Assembly (NCBI GenBank): GCA_023429275.1
Contig: JAEYWB010000133.1
Coordinates: 1 to 7,347 of the forward strand
Source of the DNA: Planctomycetota bacterium
GTDB lineage: Bacteria; Planctomycetota; Planctomycetia; Planctomycetales; Planctomycetaceae
Length of the DNA: 7,347 bases
Reading direction: 5' to 3'
The notes below the pieces were generated by a model that made no database searches, had not been told where the DNA came from, and saw nothing but the letters and a program-made list of their open reading frames with translations. Both the position numbers and the translations under genes were made by a program. Below are positions 6,147-7,347 of this stretch, piece by piece. Positions within the stretch are counted from its first letter, which is position 1; each line of letters begins with the position of its first letter.

Positions 6147-6242
6147 TAGTGGGTAGTGGGTAGTGGGTAGGGGGTAGGAAGAACGGACCCGGACTGCTCT
6201 GCTCTTTCCAACTACCAACTACCAACTACCCACTACCCACTA
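6147..6242. repeat. Inverted pair of heptanucleotide tandem arrays (TAGTGGG / CCMACTA)
   Basis: On the plus strand the left arm (6147-6178) is TAGTGGG three times, then TAGGGGG and TAGG. After a 29-nt spacer (6179-6207), the right arm (6208-6242) is CCAACTA three times then CCCACTA twice. The arms are largely complementary. In a minus-strand transcript, the G-rich arm begins 4 nt after the stop of the NtrC-like gene and the C-rich arm ends 80 nt before the exported-protein start. This is the same design and orientation as at 1046-1147, with a different heptamer. It could be a 3'-end hairpin, an attenuator or an inert repeat. Confidence 0.9.
6151..6174 (+). other. Canonical G-quadruplex motif inside the heptamer array
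   Basis: Four G runs (6151-6153, 6158-6160, 6165-6167, 6170-6174) are separated by loops TAGT, TAGT and TA, satisfying G3+N1-7 four times. It is on the non-template-like plus strand relative to the flanking minus-strand genes, so it would form in DNA rather than in their mRNA. The opposite arm has only two GGG runs. Confidence 0.6.
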
Positions 6243-6246
6243 TTTC

Positions 6247-7347
6247 CTACGTCTCGATCTCGAGCTCTTCAATCTTCCGGTAGAGGCTCGACAGCCCCAG
6301 TCGCAGCCGCTTGGCCGCCTCCCGCTTGTCGGGGCACTGCCTCAGGACCCGCACGATGTGCAGTCGCTCGTAGTGCCGCAGGGCCGAGCGAAGGTCGTCG
6401 GTGTCCGGCAGTGGCTGGCCGACTCCGAGGAGGTCGGGGGGAAGATCGTCCGGTTCGATCGAGGTCTTGTCGCACATGATGACCGCCCGCTCGATCGCGT
6501 TGTCGAGCTGGCGGACATTCCCCTTCCACTGGGCGGCCATGAGCAGCCGGATCGTCTCGCTGCTCGCGCTCGTCACCCGCTTCCGCATGGCGCGGGAATG
6601 CCGCGCCACAAAGTGGTCGACGAGCTCCGGAATGTCGTCCAGCCGCTCCCGGAGCGGCGGAATCCGGAGCTTCATGCCGTCGAGACGGTAGAAGAGGTCT
6701 TCCTGAAAACTCTGCTCGCCGACGAGCTTGAGGAGGTCCTGGCTCGAACTGGCGATGATCCGGCAGTTGACCGCGTAGGTGTCCGTTCCACCGACCGGCA
6801 TGCTCTCCTGGTACTCGATCGCCCGGAGGAGCTTCGTCTGCGTCCCCATCGGAAGCTCGGAGATCTCGTCGAGAAAGACGGTCCCCGTTCCGGCGGTCCG
6901 CAGGATCCCCGCCTGGGCCTGACCGGGGGTTTCGCTTCCGAACAGCTCGGCTTCCAGCGTTTCGACCGGCCGGGTCGCGCAGTTGACCGCCAGGAACTTT
7001 TCGTCGCGGCGTGGGCCGGAAGCGTGGATCGCGCGGGCAAACAGTTCCTTGCCCGTCCCGGTTTCGCCGACGAGCAACACGTTCGAATGCGTCGCGGCGA
7101 TCTTGGTGATCGTCGCCAGGAGCTCCTGGAGCGGCTTGCTCGAGCCGACGATCTGGTCGAATTTCTGAGGCTGGGCGAGCTCGCGGCGAAGGGCCTGGTT
7201 CTCGAGGTACAGGTCCCGATACTGGAAGACCCGCCGCAGCTTGTTGTTGAGGTCCTCGTAGATGACCGGCTTGACGAGGAAGTCGAAGGCCCCCGCCTTG
7301 AACGCCTCGACGGCATTCTCCACGGTCGCGTACGCCGTGATGATCAG
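6247..7347 (-). CDS. NtrC-family response regulator with degenerate sigma-54 contact motif (5' end outside window)
   Basis: This is the last 366 codons of a gene that begins beyond the right edge. Visible in order are the end of a receiver domain (TAYATVENAVEAFKAGAFDFLVKP, with the conserved Thr and Lys but the phosphorylated Asp off-window), a helical linker, an AAA+ domain with Walker A GETGTGKE (about 94-101), FLAVNC with the conserved Asn, Walker B VFLDE (about 157-161), an arginine-finger region FQEDLFYRL, and the WKGNVRQL sensor II. A Fis-type helix-turn-helix closes the C-terminus (REAAKRLRLGLSSLYRKI). After ELFG, where sigma-54 activators carry GAFTGA, the sequence is SETPGQAQAG and the segment is about five residues short. 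Sensor I reads ASSSQDL rather than AATNRDL, and FRxDL is FQEDL. It is clearly NtrC-like by domain order, but it may not activate sigma-54 RNA polymerase. The partner kinase is not in the window. Confidence 0.92.
   Translation of the reverse strand: MIITAYATVENAVEAFKAGAFDFLVKPVIYEDLNNKLRRVFQYRDLYLENQALRRELAQPQKFDQIVGSSKPLQELLATITKIAATHSNVLLVGETGTGKELFARAIHASGPRRDEKFLAVNCATRPVETLEAELFGSETPGQAQAGILRTAGTGTVFLDEISELPMGTQTKLLRAIEYQESMPVGGTDTYAVNCRIIASSSQDLLKLVGEQSFQEDLFYRLDGMKLRIPPLRERLDDIPELVDHFVARHSRAMRKRVTSASSETIRLLMAAQWKGNVRQLDNAIERAVIMCDKTSIEPDDLPPDLLGVGQPLPDTDDLRSALRHYERLHIVRVLRQCPDKREAAKRLRLGLSSLYRKIEELEIET

Overview
This GC-rich window reads like a planctomycete-type bacterial chromosome. 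That assignment is an inference from the protein style (an NtrC-family regulator, an M48 lipoprotein-like protease with a long Pro/Ala tail, a small exported protein of unknown function) and from the wide non-coding stretches full of short dispersed repeats. No rRNA, tRNA, CRISPR array or transposase was found. Five of the six genes are on the minus strand.

Layout from right to left, the direction in which most genes are read. The 3' part of an NtrC-like response regulator (6247-7347, 5' end outside the window) is followed by an inverted pair of heptanucleotide arrays (6147-6242) and a small secreted protein of unknown function (5578-6066). An M48 metalloprotease (4150-5529, plus strand) converges on that gene. 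A YihX-like HAD hydrolase (3133-3792, minus) diverges from the protease across a 357-base region containing several dyad-symmetric sites. Next is about 790 bases without a credible gene, holding nested inverted copies of two kinds of short repeat. Last is a probable sugar-nucleotide operon: a UDP-sugar 6-dehydrogenase of the WecC/UDP-ManNAc dehydrogenase type (1153-2340), a second inverted heptamer array (1046-1147), and an extended-SDR sugar-nucleotide epimerase/dehydratase (1-1024, running off the left edge).

The dehydrogenase and epimerase probably cooperate in making a uronic-acid-type sugar nucleotide for a surface polysaccharide. The protease, HAD enzyme, secreted protein and regulator show no evident shared pathway.

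Two observations stand out. First, two unrelated loci carry the same architecture: a G-rich heptamer array starting 4-5 nt after a stop codon, a short spacer, then the inverted C-rich array, always in the same orientation relative to transcription but with different heptamers. Second, the NtrC-like AAA+ domain keeps its Walker motifs but has lost the GAFTGA sigma-54 contact loop and has changed neighbouring coupling residues. Three of the minus-strand genes have GTG starts supported by good Shine-Dalgarno sequences; choosing earlier starts would add spurious N-termini. I see no convincing multi-gene novel system such as a defence island.
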